64,000 nt of DNA from Massilia brevitalea (GCF_030711405.1 NZ_JAULSI010000001.1:62001-126000), one strand, 5' to 3'; counted from the first letter of the stretch, positions 45,601 to 57,013 are shown. The notes: generated by a model from the letters alone, not told the origin. Numbers and translations: made by a program.

Positions 45601-45820
45601 GGCCATGGGCCTGTCGGGCGACCCGAGCTTCCGCTCGCCGATGGCGATTGCCGTGATCGGCGGGCTGATCACCTCGACCTTATTGAGCCTGCTGGTGGTG
45701 CCGGCCGTGTTCACCTATGTGGACGATCTCAAGAACCTGATGTGGCGCGGCGTGAACCGGGCGCGCAGGCATCCGCACGCGGCGCCGGCCAAGGCCGGGG
45801 AACCGTCGGCGATGAAGTGA
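42692..45820 (+). CDS. RND-type efflux pump inner-membrane permease
   Basis: 1042 residues, normal for HAE1-type RND pumps. Two sets of membrane helices frame two large periplasmic loops. Recognisable segments are the N-terminal IRNPIPAILLFALLTLAGLL, the TM4 motif region LALVVGVLVDDAIVEIENI carrying the conserved Asp pair of the proton path, and GIVTKNSILLVDYAI in the C-terminal half. It exports drugs or other small molecules using the proton gradient (family knowledge); substrates unknown. It forms an operon with the adaptor. A strong hairpin follows it at 45856-45891. Confidence 0.93.
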   Translation: MNFSALSIRNPIPAILLFALLTLAGLLAFKSNKIQFFPDIELPIVTVTATLDGAAPAQLETEVARKIEDSVATLQGVKNIYTRVLDGVATVTVEFILDKNLSDAVNDVRDAVSQVRADMPAEMREPSVTKTATAGRAILTFTATAKPGAGGSKGSLDDQELSWFVDNAVSKRLLGVPGMGAVKRVGGVDREIRVELDDARMAALRVSALDISRQLRNVQREAPGGRGDVSGAEQSVRTLATVGSAQELARMDIPLPDGRRVRLDEVAKVIDTVSEPRALAEQDGRRVIGFEVFRTRGASETEVAEGARQAVLDLQKAHPNVILKEVVDNAEPVQENFDASMEMLYEGAVLAVLVVWWFLRDWRATLVAAAALPLSVIPAFLGQYLFGYTLNMVTLLSLALVVGVLVDDAIVEIENIARHLQMGKSPMQAALEAADEIGMAVIATTFSLVAVFLPTAFMSGIPGRFFKQFGWTAVLAILASLVVARLLTPMMAAYILKPAKQHEQKDGAVMRRYMGAMQWCLRHRGLTALATAVFFVASIALVPLLPTGFVPAADRGQTLINVELPPGSTLAQTHAVAEQARLATMRVAGVTGVFSSIGGGSSGDAFAPGAAAEARRAVLTVTTVHRSDRDVKLDELERRMRTELSAIPGARFNVGQADTGSKMQLVLRSEDPVALAAAAQRAERDLRTLRGIGNVSSSASLVRPEIIVRPDFARAADLGVTAAAIGETVRVATAGDYEQSLAKMNLSERQVPIRVKLPDAVRADLDAIGRLTVPGKNGPVLLASVASITMESGPAQIDRLNRSRNVTLDVELSGRSLGEVNAEARALPAFNTLPASVTIAELGDAQEMQALFASFGIAMTIGVLCIYGVLVLLFADFMQPLTILAALPLSIGGAFVALLITNSALSMPTMIGLIMLMGIVTKNSILLVDYAILARKAGMARFEALVDACHKRSRPIIMTTIAMGAGMLPLAMGLSGDPSFRSPMAIAVIGGLITSTLLSLLVVPAVFTYVDDLKNLMWRGVNRARRHPHAAPAKAGEPSAMK

Positions 45821-45855
45821 GCGCAATACAGCAGGAGTGACGAAGTACAAGGTGA

Positions 45856-45891
45856 AAACGACAACGCCGGCATGTGCCGGCGTTGTCGTTT
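45856..45891 (+). terminator. Terminator-like hairpin after the RND operon
   Basis: A 17-bp perfect inverted repeat (AAACGACAACGCCGGCA and its complement) with a 2-nt loop lies 35 bp after the pump stop and ends in GTTT. It could serve both strands because the converging small gene ends nearby. The T-run is short. Confidence 0.65.
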
Positions 45892-45921
45892 CAGGGTGCT
45901 GCTATTTAATGCAATGTGCTG

Positions 45922-45993
45922 TTAGAAAATGATCGCGAGCAGGATGATGATCGGAATCGGTATGCCCAGCAGCCAGAGTAGTATCGAACGCAT
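45922..45993 (-). CDS. 23-residue hydrophobic peptide
   Basis: A 24-codon frame begins with an ATG 6 nt after AAAGGAGAA, an excellent ribosome-binding site, and encodes MRSILLWLLGIPIPIIIL followed by five more residues. The whole peptide is one membrane helix with an IPIP kink. Very short peptides of this pattern recur in Proteobacteria, to my recollection, supporting reality of the gene. It is on the same strand as, and 33 bp after, the 311-residue membrane protein gene. Function unknown. Confidence 0.72.
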   Translation of the reverse strand: MRSILLWLLGIPIPIIILLAIIF

Positions 45994-46026
45994 GGTGTTC
46001 TCCTTTCTGATTGATCGATGGAGCGC

Positions 46027-46962
46027 TCAGTTGTCGCGCAGGCGGCCGCCGATCGTGGCGCACCAGCTGGCAACGAAGGCGCCGATGAACAGGGCCAGGG
46101 TCAGCCACAGCGCCGTGCCGGCCGCGGTCTTGCGGGCCTTGTCGGCCGCTTCCTTGGCCGTGGCCCTGGCTTTGGCCGCCGCTGCCGCGCTGCGGGCATA
46201 GACGTCGTCGACGCGCCGTTCGGCGGTCACGCGGTCCATGCCGGTACGCTCGGCGATGCGGGTGGCGAGATAGGCGCGGTCCTCGGTCGCCAGGTTGCCG
46301 TTCGGCACGCTGTTGGCCAGGATGCGCACGGTTTCGCGGCGCAGGTCGGCGTCGTCGACGGTGCCCGGCTTTTCGCTGCGCAGCATCATGTCCGAGAAAT
46401 AGTCGAGCGGATTGGCGCCGGCGCTGTTGCCATTGCCGCCGTCATTGTTCGTCACCGCTGCAGTCGCCGCCGCGCCGCTGGCAATCGCTGCCTTGGCGAC
46501 ACCGGCGCCGGCGTCGACGGCGGTGCCGGCCATCTTGCCCATCAGGCCACCGAAGAAGGCGGCGGTCAGCAGCGTGGCCACGGCCCAGGCCAGCATGCCG
46601 TGCGCGGTATCGCGGAAGTAGACTTCGTCGGTGCGGACGCTGGCCCATTTCACGCGCAGGCGTCCGGCCAGGTAGCCGCCAACAGCCGAGGCCGCCAGCT
46701 GGGTAAAGGAAATCCACAGGATGGCCGAGATGCCGAGTGCGACGCCGGAATTGTCGGCCCAGGGCGAAGCCGCGGCAAAGCCGAGGCCCGAGCCAAGCAG
46801 GTAGAGCACGAGGGAGAGCGCAGCAGCAGCCACGGCGCCCGCGAAAATCGCGCCCCACGACACGCCGGAGCGGTGCGCTTCGACGGCGCCGTCAGGGAGG
46901 TTTTGAGCCGGGATGCCGCCCGCAGGGGCGTGCGTGGTCCCGCTCACCGAATGAGCTTGCAT
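46027..46962 (-). CDS. Multi-helix membrane protein of unknown function
   Basis: 311 residues with four predicted membrane helices: about 37-60, 75-98, 122-145 and 285-305. Between helices 3 and 4 is a soluble, Ala/Arg-rich region of about 130 residues with coiled-coil character (ending KARATAKEAADKARKTA). The N-terminal 30 residues are polar. GGAGAA precedes the ATG. Family not named with confidence. It is grouped with the 23-residue peptide and the Ser-rich membrane protein on the minus strand, possibly a stress-related envelope set. Confidence 0.75.
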   Translation of the reverse strand: MQAHSVSGTTHAPAGGIPAQNLPDGAVEAHRSGVSWGAIFAGAVAAAALSLVLYLLGSGLGFAAASPWADNSGVALGISAILWISFTQLAASAVGGYLAGRLRVKWASVRTDEVYFRDTAHGMLAWAVATLLTAAFFGGLMGKMAGTAVDAGAGVAKAAIASGAAATAAVTNNDGGNGNSAGANPLDYFSDMMLRSEKPGTVDDADLRRETVRILANSVPNGNLATEDRAYLATRIAERTGMDRVTAERRVDDVYARSAAAAAKARATAKEAADKARKTAAGTALWLTLALFIGAFVASWCATIGGRLRDN

Positions 46963-47087
46963 ATGTTCTCCGTTCTGAATGTTTGTAAAGGCTGAATCCC
47001 GGCCAGCGTGCTGCGGGCCGGGGCTTCAGGGATGAGGCAACCCGAAGCAGCTCGACGCTGCTTCAGGCGCGATCAGCTCAGTTGCGA

Positions 47088-47921
47088 TCAGTAATCGCGA
47101 CGGTTGCTGCCGCCCAGCAGCTTGGCGAGGACATAGCCCACGCCGACAGCGATGGCGATGGCGGTGCCCGGCTTGTTGCGGACATACTCGCGGCCCGAAT
47201 CGGCCAGTTGCTGGTAGGTGTCGTTGACTTGTTCCTTGCGCGAGCCGAAGGTTTCCTGGGCGCTGCTCAGCAGGCCGCTCAGCTTGTCGACGCCGGCGTG
47301 GGCGCTGCTGACAACGCGCTCGACCATCGGCTGGGCTGCCTCGGCGGCCTTGTCGATCGACTTGTGCATTTCTTCAGGCTTGACCGACGACAGCACGCTC
47401 GCGTCTTTCGACGACGAATCTTTCGACGAATCCTTCGATGCGTCGCTGCCGGTGCTTGCCGACGAACCGCCCATTGCGCCGGTCGAAGCCGACGAACCCG
47501 AGCCCGAGGCCGAGCTCGAACCCATGCCCGAGGTCGAACCCGAAGCCGAGCTCGATGGCGAGCTGCCGCTCGACGAGGAGCCCATGGCGCCCGACGAACC
47601 CGAGGTGCCGCCGGTCGACGACGACGACGACGACGAACCCATGCTGCCCGACGAACCGGCAGCGCTGCCGCCCGTTGCGCCGGTGTTGCCGCTCGAGCTG
47701 ACCGAGCTCGTCGATGGGCTGGCGCTCGACGACGAACCGCCGCTCATGCTGCCCGACGACGAACCGGTGCTGCCCGACGAGCCGCTAGCGCCTTTTTGGC
47801 TGCTGGCGCCCGATTGCAGGTCCTTGTTCAGGCCCGATTGCTGGTCTTTGCCAATGTTGCTGCCTGCGCCTTGGCGGCCGGCTTCAACGCCTTTACCCTC
47901 GCTCGATTTCTGATTATCCAT
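47088..47921 (-). CDS. Ser/Gly-rich protein with C-terminal DUF883/ElaB-like membrane domain
   Basis: 277 residues. Residues about 35-180 are almost entirely Ser, Gly, Thr, Ala and Met, with clusters such as SGSSGSTGSSSGSMSGG; the region is certainly disordered. The last 100 residues form an amphipathic helix with one C-terminal membrane helix in the pattern REYVRNKPGTAIAIAVGVGY, like DUF883/ElaB proteins that bind ribosomes at the membrane (family knowledge). The low-complexity part is several-fold longer than the leader of a usual DUF883 protein (about 100 residues in total). GAGGAC precedes the ATG. Confidence 0.78.
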   Translation of the reverse strand: MDNQKSSEGKGVEAGRQGAGSNIGKDQQSGLNKDLQSGASSQKGASGSSGSTGSSSGSMSGGSSSSASPSTSSVSSSGNTGATGGSAAGSSGSMGSSSSSSSTGGTSGSSGAMGSSSSGSSPSSSASGSTSGMGSSSASGSGSSASTGAMGGSSASTGSDASKDSSKDSSSKDASVLSSVKPEEMHKSIDKAAEAAQPMVERVVSSAHAGVDKLSGLLSSAQETFGSRKEQVNDTYQQLADSGREYVRNKPGTAIAIAVGVGYVLAKLLGGSNRRDY

Positions 47922-48384
47922 GACTTTGTCCTCGTAAAAAGTAGATCACCGCGGAGTAGACCGATACCGATCCACATTCTCCCCGATTGCGCTCGAAACA
48001 AAACGGAGGCGCGAAAATGGACTGCGCTACATCAATGGATCATTCGGATTGTGCCGACCGTCAAGGATTCGCATCGATGACATTTGTCGGCCTCAAAAGT
48101 TCCGTCAAAAAATCCCGTCATAGCACGTCACTTTCGCATCCCGTCTCACAGCGTACGCCGGTCTGGCGTACTGCACGATTGCGGTCGTCGGGAAAACCGC
48201 GTCGCGATACAAAAGTTATAACAGCTGGGAAGGCGGAACAGTGCGGTGTCTAACAGAGCTGTTAGATCGGCAAACTTTGCGTGAAGATGGGGGGCAAAAG
48301 CGCGGTGTACAGGAAAAATCAATTGCTCAGCGCAAAGATCACCGGACCTGCAGTCCGGCGCAATGGCCCGTACACCACTCGTCG
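47922..48384. other. Gene-free stretch with one palindrome
   Basis: No coding frame with a ribosome-binding site was seen. At 48250-48265 CTAACAGAGCTGTTAG is a 7-bp inverted repeat with a 2-bp centre, and TAACAGCTG appears again about 30 bp upstream. These may be operator sites or just a short stem at the 3' side of the porin-like gene. Nothing else identified. Confidence 0.5.
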
Positions 48385-49587
48385 TCAGAAGTAGTAACCG
48401 GCCTGCAAATTGACCCGGCGCGTGGAACGGCCGTACTCGGCGGGCGTTGCGCCTAGCCCACCCGCATCCGGCGACAGGTAGGGATGGTGCTTGCCGCGCA
48501 TGAAGTCCATGTAGAACACCCATTTCCCCGACGAGAAGCTCAGGCCGGTGACGTTCTGCACCGAATCCTGGTAGCCGCCGACCTGCTTGTGCAGGATGCC
48601 GTAGTCGTTGTAGACCTTGAAGTTGCCGAACGGACCCAGCTTGCCGGGGATGTCGTAGCTGAGGTTGGCGATGTAGATATTTCCTTTCGTGGCCAGCGGA
48701 TACGGGTAGCCGAAGGCGCCCAGCATCACGAAGCTGTTGGGGTCGAGCCCGCCGTAGGTCTGGCTGGCGTCGTGGGCGGTCCGGTAGCGGTAGCGCAAGG
48801 CCTCGAGCATCAGCTTGAACGGGCCCACCGGCCCGGCGTAGTGGACGGCTGCCGCATGGCGCCGGGTCGTGTCGCCGGCGCCGTTGCGGATCTCGCCGCT
48901 CAGGCCCGAGATGCCGACTTCGTGGCGGGCGTCCGGTCCGACATGCCAGGCCATGCGCCCGACCAGGGTGTTGCGCTCGCTGTCGTGCTGGCCGGTGCCG
49001 AAGCCCTGCTCGTCGTCGTCGGCCACGATGTTGTAGGAATAGCGATTCGACGCGCCGGCTGTGTTGCTGCCGCCGCCGTAGGAGCCGCCGTCGCGCGGGT
49101 AAAAGCCGAGCTGCCATTCGAAGGGGCCGGGCCGGCTGGCGTAGGTCAGGCCCAGGTCGTACTTGTCCTCGAAGCCGGCGTAGAACGCGATCGACGAGTA
49201 GAAATTGTTGGAGGCAAACGGGTAGAGGCCAAAGACTTGCTTGTCCAGGCCCACGTGCAGCGTGCTCTTGTCGGCGAAGCGCATGCCCACCCAGCCATGG
49301 TGCAGGAAATGCTGCCAGTAGCCGCCCTGTCCTTTTGGGTAGTTGTTGTAGCGGTATTCGGCCGAGCCGATCAGGCTACCATCGTCGTAGTCGACGTTCA
49401 CACGCGCCGTGTCCAGGCCGAAGAAGCCGCTCTTGTAATCGTCCTGCCAGCTCTTGTAGACGTAGTTGAAGCGGACTGCGCCGCCGATCTTGAGCGGCGA
49501 GGCGGTGTCGCTTTCGGCATGGGCGGGAGCGCAAAGCAGGATGGTCATGGCCAGGGTAGCGGCGCCCAGGTGTGTGGTTTTCTTCAT
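48385..49587 (-). CDS. Outer-membrane porin-like beta-barrel protein
   Basis: 400 residues. The signal peptide ends AHA (near residue 24) and the last residue is Phe, as in many outer-membrane barrels. The sequence alternates short amphipathic strands with Gly/Asp/Asn-rich turns (for example GSAEYRYNNYPKGQGGYW, LEALRYRYRT and FMRGKHHP). It resembles 16-18-strand carboxylate/phosphate-selective porins. AAAGGAAG precedes the ATG. It is divergent from the BCCT transporter gene across a 617-bp gap. A role as outer-membrane channel for the same nutrient is inference. Confidence 0.75.
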   Translation of the reverse strand: MKKTTHLGAATLAMTILLCAPAHAESDTASPLKIGGAVRFNYVYKSWQDDYKSGFFGLDTARVNVDYDDGSLIGSAEYRYNNYPKGQGGYWQHFLHHGWVGMRFADKSTLHVGLDKQVFGLYPFASNNFYSSIAFYAGFEDKYDLGLTYASRPGPFEWQLGFYPRDGGSYGGGSNTAGASNRYSYNIVADDDEQGFGTGQHDSERNTLVGRMAWHVGPDARHEVGISGLSGEIRNGAGDTTRRHAAAVHYAGPVGPFKLMLEALRYRYRTAHDASQTYGGLDPNSFVMLGAFGYPYPLATKGNIYIANLSYDIPGKLGPFGNFKVYNDYGILHKQVGGYQDSVQNVTGLSFSSGKWVFYMDFMRGKHHPYLSPDAGGLGATPAEYGRSTRRVNLQAGYYF

Positions 49588-49978
49588 TGCTTCCTTTCTA
49601 GCGGCGTCGAACGGCGCGACGGCTTCGGTCGTCCATGCCGATGCGCAGTGCTGGGACTGCCTGGAGCCTGCGGCAAGACAAAAGGCGCGGCGGCGGCCTG
49701 GCGGCAGGCGCGCAGCCGTGCCGGCCGGTGCGCCCGGGCAGCCGCGTGGGCTGCGTCATCGTGGACAATGTTTTCCGGCGGTGGCGGGCGGCGGGGATCG
49801 CCGCACCGCCCGGGCCGGATGATCGACCCGGCATCGAGGCCGGACATGGTCCCGGTGCGCGGCGGCGCCGGGGAGCGTGGCATCGGTATTTGTCTGGCGC
49901 TCCGGGCCAGGCCGATGTTCGTCAGTTGGAAGTGTCAACTGTGCTGGAGCAGGCAAGATTCTAGCAGGATAGAAACAT

Positions 49979-50007
49979 TTATACAAATATAGATGCTTTT
50001 GTTATAA
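49979..50007 (+). promoter_or_regulatory. Strong sigma-70-type promoter for the BCCT gene
   Basis: TTTACA (49979-49984) and a perfect TATAAT (50002-50007) are separated by 17 bp in the only strongly AT-rich part of the 49588-50204 gap. Transcription would start near 50014, leaving a leader of about 190 nt before the ATG at 50205. A short dyad (AGTTG..CAACT) sits just upstream near 49924-49940. Confidence 0.65.
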
Positions 50008-50204
50008 TTTTGTATCAACTGCTTTCTGCCGAAACAGCGCGACCGGCAAGGCGACGCCCGCTCGCCACCCGCGATCCAATCGTGCCCTTCATCCTGGCGC
50101 CCGGATGTAAGCTCGTCGGCAGAAGCGCATACCATGGCCGGCCGTCGAACCGTGGCGCATTGCCTGCGCATCCGGCCCGCCCATCCTGAAGGAAAACCGA
50201 ATCG

Positions 50205-52184
<1,980 letters not shown>

Positions 52185-52269
52185 GCGGCGTATGGAAACT
52201 GCCGGGCCGGCGTGGCGAGGAAGCTGCGCCGGTCCGGCGCGCGGGATGTGCGGGATGGCGAAACAGCCG

Positions 52270-52312
52270 AAAAAAGAAAAAGGGCTGCACGCTTGCACGT
52301 ACAACCCTTTTA
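52270..52312 (-). terminator. Intrinsic terminator downstream of tRNA-Thr
   Basis: On the minus strand a hairpin with AAGGG..CCCTT at its base and a G/C stem (two G-U-type mismatches) is followed by TTTTTCTTTTTT. It ends the tRNA transcript and may also act in the other direction at the end of the BCCT gene. Confidence 0.75.
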
Positions 52313-52329
52313 TTTTCCTGCTGAATTCC

Positions 52330-52405
52330 TGGTGCCGCTGACCGGAATCGAACTGGTGACCTTCGCATTACGAATGCGCTGCTCTACCGACTGAGCTACA
52401 GCGGC
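52330..52405 (-). tRNA. tRNA-Thr (anticodon CGU)
   Basis: 76 nt including an encoded CCA. Acceptor GCCGCTG pairs with CAGCGGC. The D-arm has AGCTCAGTCGGTAGAGC, the anticodon loop is TTCGTAA (CGU) and the T-arm contains GTTCGATTC. It matches the cloverleaf of bacterial tRNA-Thr(CGU), which reads ACG codons, common in this GC-rich genome. Confidence 0.97.
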
Positions 52406-52503
52406 TCTACGCCAGGCTATCCCGGCGAAGAGCCGTATTCTAGCAACAACGTGGCAAACGTGCTAGTCCGGCTCGGCAATTTCGCGCGGGATTTGCCAAA
52501 AAA

Positions 52504-53508
52504 TTATTGCTCGGTGTGGTAGCGGGTCACCAGCTCGACTTCTTCCTTCGAACCGAGGAACACCGGCACGCGCTGGTGCAGCTTGGCCGGCGCGATCTCC
52601 ATGATGCGGTTCACGCCGTCGGTGGCCGCGCCGCCGGCCTGCTCGACGATCATCGCCATCGGATTGGCTTCGTACATCAGGCGTAGCTTGCCCGGTTGCG
52701 CAGGGTCGCGCATGTCGGCCGGGTACATGAAGACGCCGCCGCGGTTCAGGATGCGGTGCACGTCGGCCACCATCGAGGCGATCCAGCGCATGTTGAAGTC
52801 CTTGCCGCGCGCACCGGTTTTACCGGCCAGCATTTCGTCGACATAGCGCTGCACCGGCGGATGCCAGTGGCGCTTGTTCGACATGTTGATCGCAAACTCT
52901 TTGGTCGACGCCGGGATCTGCATGTTGCTCTGGGTGAGGACCCAGGAACCCATCTCGCGGTCCAGGGTGAAGCAGTGCACGCCGTCGCCGGTGGTCAGCA
53001 CCAGCATGGTTTGCGGGCCGTAGACCGCGTAACCGGCCGCCACCTGCGCCGTGCCCGGCTGCAGGAAGGCCCCCTCGGTCGGTTCGTCCATGCCTTCCGG
53101 GGCTTTCAGTACCGAGAAGATGGTGCCGATCGACACGTTGACGTCGATGTTCGAGGAGCCGTCGAGCGGATCGAAGAGCAGCATGTACTCGCCCTTCGGA
53201 TAACGGTTCGGGATCGGGTGGATGCTTTCCATTTCTTCCGATGCCATGGCCGCCAGGTGGCCGCCCCACTCGTTCGCTTCCAGCAGGATCTCGTTGGAAA
53301 TCACGTCCAGCTTCTTCTGCACTTCGCCCTGGATGTTCTCGGTGTCGGCGCTGCCGAGGATGTCGCCCAGGGCGCCCTTGCTGACTTCATAGCTGATGCG
53401 CTTGCAGGCGCGGGCCACGACCTCGATCAGGAGGCGCAGCTCGGCCGGAATGGTGTTGTGGAGGCGTTGCTCCTCCACGAGGTGTTGCGTGAGACTGACG
53501 CGTTTCAT
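52504..53508 (-). CDS. fbp: Class 1 fructose-1,6-bisphosphatase
   Basis: 334 residues, normal length. The metal and phosphate site DPLDGSSN is at 113-120, preceded by the conserved Glu pair in ASEEMES. A C-terminal region with [18 protein letters not shown] carries the conserved Glu and Lys/Arg contacts. It hydrolyses fructose-1,6-bisphosphate to fructose-6-phosphate in gluconeogenesis, in the cytosol, using magnesium (family knowledge). GGAAG lies just upstream. It starts 25 bp after pepN on the same strand, so they are probably co-transcribed. Confidence 0.97.
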   Translation of the reverse strand: MKRVSLTQHLVEEQRLHNTIPAELRLLIEVVARACKRISYEVSKGALGDILGSADTENIQGEVQKKLDVISNEILLEANEWGGHLAAMASEEMESIHPIPNRYPKGEYMLLFDPLDGSSNIDVNVSIGTIFSVLKAPEGMDEPTEGAFLQPGTAQVAAGYAVYGPQTMLVLTTGDGVHCFTLDREMGSWVLTQSNMQIPASTKEFAINMSNKRHWHPPVQRYVDEMLAGKTGARGKDFNMRWIASMVADVHRILNRGGVFMYPADMRDPAQPGKLRLMYEANPMAMIVEQAGGAATDGVNRIMEIAPAKLHQRVPVFLGSKEEVELVTRYHTEQ

Positions 53509-53533
53509 GAACTTCCTTCGGTTTGTTGAATCT

Positions 53534-56179
53534 TTAGTTTGCGAGCGCCTTGCCCACGACTTCGCGTACGTCGTTCGACAGGCGCTGCTGGCCGGCGACC
53601 TGCTGCAACGCCTTTTTCATTTGCTCCTGCAACGCAGGCGTATAGCGGCGCCAGCGGTCCATGGCGCGCGCCAGGCGGCTCGCCACTTGCGGGTTCAGGC
53701 CGTCGAGGGTGATCACCTGCTCGGCCCAGAAGGCGTAGCCGCTGCCGTCCGGCGCGTGGAACTGCACCGGATTGTTGGCGCAGAAGCTCGAGATCAGGCT
53801 GCGTGCGCGGTTCGGGTTGCGCAGGTTGAAGGCCGGGTGGCGCATCAGCTGGCGCACGGCGGCCACGTCGCTCGTGGCGCTCGATGCCTGCATGCCAAAC
53901 CATTTGTCGATGACCAGGGCTTCGTCCTCGAACTCGTCGTAGAAACGCTGCAGGGCGGCATCGACAGTCGGCACGCGCGCATGGATCAGCGCGCTCAGGG
54001 CGGCGACGCGGTCGGTCATGTTGCCGGCGTTCTCGAACTGGTCCTGGGCGAGCTGGATGCCCTCCTCGTCCTGGGCTGCCGTCAGGTAGGCCAGGCACAG
54101 GTTCTTCAGCGCGCGCTTGCCGATCGACAGCGCGTCCGGGCTGTACTCGCCCGGGGTGGCGTTCGCGTGGTACTGGGCCAGGAGCTCTTGCTTCAGGCGC
54201 GCACCGATGTTGGCGCGCACGAACTGGCGCGCCAGGTGGATGGCCAGCGGGTCGACCACGGCGATCTGCTCGGCCACCATGGTTTCCGACGGCAGCAGCA
54301 AAGCTTGCTCGCGGAAAGCCGGGTCGAGGGACTCGTCGCTCAGCATCTTGCCCATGGCCAGCAGGAAGGTGTCGTCCAGCAGCAGCGGCGCGCCGACGCC
54401 GGCTTCGCCGGTCAGCTTCAGCAGGCGGCCCATGGCCAGGCGCTGGCCGGCTTCCCAGCGGTTCACCGGGTCGCTGTCGTGGCTGAACAGGTGCAGCAGG
54501 TCGGCGTCACCGTAGTTGTAGTCGAGGATAATCGGCGCGGAAAAGTCGCGCAGGATCGACGGAGTCGGCTGTTCCTGCACGTTCTCGAAGACGAAGCTTT
54601 GTTCCGATTCGGTCAGTTCCAGCACCGCTGTCGTGCCGGCGTCCTGGCCGTCGATGGTGAGCGGCATGTCCTTGCCGTCCGCACCGAGCAGGCCCACGGC
54701 CACAGGAATGTGGAAGGGAAATTTGCTGGTCTGGCCGGGCGTGGCCGGGCAGGACTGGAACAGGGTCAGCGTGTAGGTCTTGGCAAGCTCGTCGTAGCGG
54801 GTTTCGGCGCACACCACCGGCGTGCCGGCCTGGCTGTACCAGCGCTCGAAGAGGCTGAGGTCGCGGCCATTCGCGTCAGCCATGGCGCAGCGGAAATCGT
54901 CGCAGGTCACGGCTTGCTCGTCGTGGCGTTCGAAGTACAAGTCCATGCCCTTGCGGAAGCCTTCGCGGCCCAGCAGGGTCTGGTACATGCGCACGACTTC
55001 GGCGCCCTTTTCGTACACCGTCACGGTGTAGAAATTGTTGATCTCGACAAAGGAGTCGGGACGCACCGGGTGGGCCATCGGGCCCGCATCTTCCGGGAAC
55101 TGGGCCTGGCGCAAGGTGCGCACCTGGTCGATGCGGCCGACGGCGCGGCCGCTGTCGGTACCGACCATGTCGGCCGAGAATTCCTGGTCGCGGAACACCG
55201 TCAGCCCTTCTTTCAGCGACAGCTGGAACCAATCGCGGCAAGTCACGCGGTTGCCGGTCCAGTTGTGGAAGTATTCGTGGCCGACCACGGCTTCGATGCC
55301 CTGGAAGTCGATGTCGGTGGCAACGCGCGGATTGGCCAGCACGAACTTGGTGTTGAAGATGTTCAGGCCCTTGTTTTCCATCGCGCCCATGTTGAAGTCG
55401 CTCACGGCAACGATCATGAAGCGGTCGAGGTCGAGTTCCAGGCCCCAGCGCTCTTCGTCCCAGCGGATGCTGTTCTTCAGCGACTGCATCGCGTAGTCGG
55501 TCTTGTCGAGGTTGCCGTCTTCGACCCAGACCTGCAGCAGGGCGTCGCGGCCATCGGCCAGTCTGAAGGTTTCTTCCTGACAAACCAGGCGCGCGGCGAC
55601 CAGGGCGAACAGGTAAGAGGGCTTCTTGAACGGGTCTTCCCACTTGGCGTAGTGGCGGCCGTCGTCCAGGTCACCCTCTTCGACCAGGTTACCGTTCGAC
55701 AGCAGCACCGGGTACTTGTCCTTGTCGGCGCGCAGCATGACCGTGAACTTGGCCATCACATCCGGACGGTCCGGGAAGTACGTGATGGCGCGGAAGCCTT
55801 CGGCCTCGCACTGGGTGTAGAAGCTGCCGTTCGAGGTGTACAGGCCGTTGAGCGTGGTGTTCTGTTCCGGCGCGCAGATCGTTTCGATCTCGAGCGTGAC
55901 TTCTTCGGGCGTATCGGGAATCGTCAGCAGGCTGCCTTCGATGCGGTAATCCTTCTCGCCAAGCTCCTTGCCGTTCATGCGCAGCGCCACCAGCTCCATG
56001 TTCTCGCCGTAGAGCTCGATTTCGCGCTGGGCGCTGTCCGGGTTGCGGCGCATCGTCATGCGGTTGGCGACGATGGTGCGGGCGGGGTCGAGGTCGAAGC
56101 CGAGTTCGACGGTGTCCACGAGGTAGCTGGGCGGGGTGTAGTCTTTCCGGTAGATCGTCTGGGGCGTATCGGTGCGCAT
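53534..56179 (-). CDS. pepN: Aminopeptidase N (M1 family)
   Basis: 881 residues, close to the usual PepN length. The exopeptidase loop GAMEN is at 265-269, and the zinc site is HEYFH at 301-305 with Glu324 (KEGLTV), 19 residues on. It releases N-terminal residues from peptides in the cytosol; no signal peptide is present (family knowledge). It is clearly the PepN lineage and distinct from the two exported M1 paralogues at 33.8-38.9 kb. First gene of a pepN-fbp operon. Confidence 0.96.
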   Translation of the reverse strand: MRTDTPQTIYRKDYTPPSYLVDTVELGFDLDPARTIVANRMTMRRNPDSAQREIELYGENMELVALRMNGKELGEKDYRIEGSLLTIPDTPEEVTLEIETICAPEQNTTLNGLYTSNGSFYTQCEAEGFRAITYFPDRPDVMAKFTVMLRADKDKYPVLLSNGNLVEEGDLDDGRHYAKWEDPFKKPSYLFALVAARLVCQEETFRLADGRDALLQVWVEDGNLDKTDYAMQSLKNSIRWDEERWGLELDLDRFMIVAVSDFNMGAMENKGLNIFNTKFVLANPRVATDIDFQGIEAVVGHEYFHNWTGNRVTCRDWFQLSLKEGLTVFRDQEFSADMVGTDSGRAVGRIDQVRTLRQAQFPEDAGPMAHPVRPDSFVEINNFYTVTVYEKGAEVVRMYQTLLGREGFRKGMDLYFERHDEQAVTCDDFRCAMADANGRDLSLFERWYSQAGTPVVCAETRYDELAKTYTLTLFQSCPATPGQTSKFPFHIPVAVGLLGADGKDMPLTIDGQDAGTTAVLELTESEQSFVFENVQEQPTPSILRDFSAPIILDYNYGDADLLHLFSHDSDPVNRWEAGQRLAMGRLLKLTGEAGVGAPLLLDDTFLLAMGKMLSDESLDPAFREQALLLPSETMVAEQIAVVDPLAIHLARQFVRANIGARLKQELLAQYHANATPGEYSPDALSIGKRALKNLCLAYLTAAQDEEGIQLAQDQFENAGNMTDRVAALSALIHARVPTVDAALQRFYDEFEDEALVIDKWFGMQASSATSDVAAVRQLMRHPAFNLRNPNRARSLISSFCANNPVQFHAPDGSGYAFWAEQVITLDGLNPQVASRLARAMDRWRRYTPALQEQMKKALQQVAGQQRLSNDVREVVGKALAN

Positions 56180-56377
56180 GGGATGGTTCCGAAAAATACG
56201 GTCGAAGAAGAAGGGCTTATTCTACCAACAAGGTTTAGGGGTACGCGCTTGAATTCCGTGTATCGGCATGTGTATGGATGTGCAGGCGGTAACTGTGTGT
56301 AAATTTATCTGTGAAAATGGAGCCATAGGCGCAAGCTAAGGATAGGCAAAGACCGTCCATAACCTGGAGAGAAACGA

Positions 56378-57013
56378 ATGAAACGCTTGATCATGATGAC
56401 AGCCGCGGCCGCCATGGCCCTGCTGTTGGGCGGATGCGCGACCACCATCCGCAGCGATGTCACCACCTTCCACCAGTGGCCGGCACAGGTCGAGGACAAG
56501 AGCTATGTCTTCGAAGCACCACCCGCCATCGACAACACCCTGGAATACCAGAGCTACCAGAACCTGGTGCGCGGGCAACTGGCGCAACTGGGTTTCCGTG
56601 AAGCGCCAGCCGGCCCGGCGGCCCTGAAAGTGGACATGCGCTTCACGACCACCGACGTGCCGGTGCGCGTGATCGAGCCGGCGATGCCGATGTATGGCTA
56701 CCCGTATTACCGCATGGGCCCGCGTTTCGGGCCGCGCGGGCGCTGGGCGGGCTGGTACCACCCGTTCTACGATCCGTTCTGGAATCCGTTCCCGGCGTAT
56801 GAAGTGTCGATCCAGCACCAGTACCGGCGCGAGCTGCAGGTGTCGATCAAGGATGCGGGCGACAAGCGGCTGTTCGATGTGACCGTGCACAACATGAGCC
56901 GCGAGCTGTCGACGCCGGTGGTGATGCCGGCGCTGGTGCAGAGCGCGTTTGCGGGCTTCCCTGGGCCGAATGGGGGGGTGCGGCGGGTGGAGTTGCAGCG
57001 CAAGGATGGGTGA
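56378..57013 (+). CDS. DUF4136-type lipoprotein
   Basis: 211 residues. The lipoprotein signal ends LLLGGC (Cys20). The mature part begins with a strand pattern like DUF4136 proteins (TFHQWPAQVEDKSYVFEAPP) and contains a Tyr/Pro/Arg-rich stretch (YGYPYYRMGPRFGPRGRW) before a C-terminal beta-rich part. Function unknown for the family; localisation to the periplasmic face of a membrane is expected. A good intrinsic terminator follows at 57063-57090, so it is likely a single-gene transcript. Confidence 0.82.
   Translation: MKRLIMMTAAAAMALLLGGCATTIRSDVTTFHQWPAQVEDKSYVFEAPPAIDNTLEYQSYQNLVRGQLAQLGFREAPAGPAALKVDMRFTTTDVPVRVIEPAMPMYGYPYYRMGPRFGPRGRWAGWYHPFYDPFWNPFPAYEVSIQHQYRRELQVSIKDAGDKRLFDVTVHNMSRELSTPVVMPALVQSAFAGFPGPNGGVRRVELQRKDG

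Noticed and set aside
41464..45820. Assignment of the RND pump to a named system such as MexB or AcrB
   Set aside because: Motifs show only a general HAE1-type pump; without a search I cannot choose a specific name or substrate.
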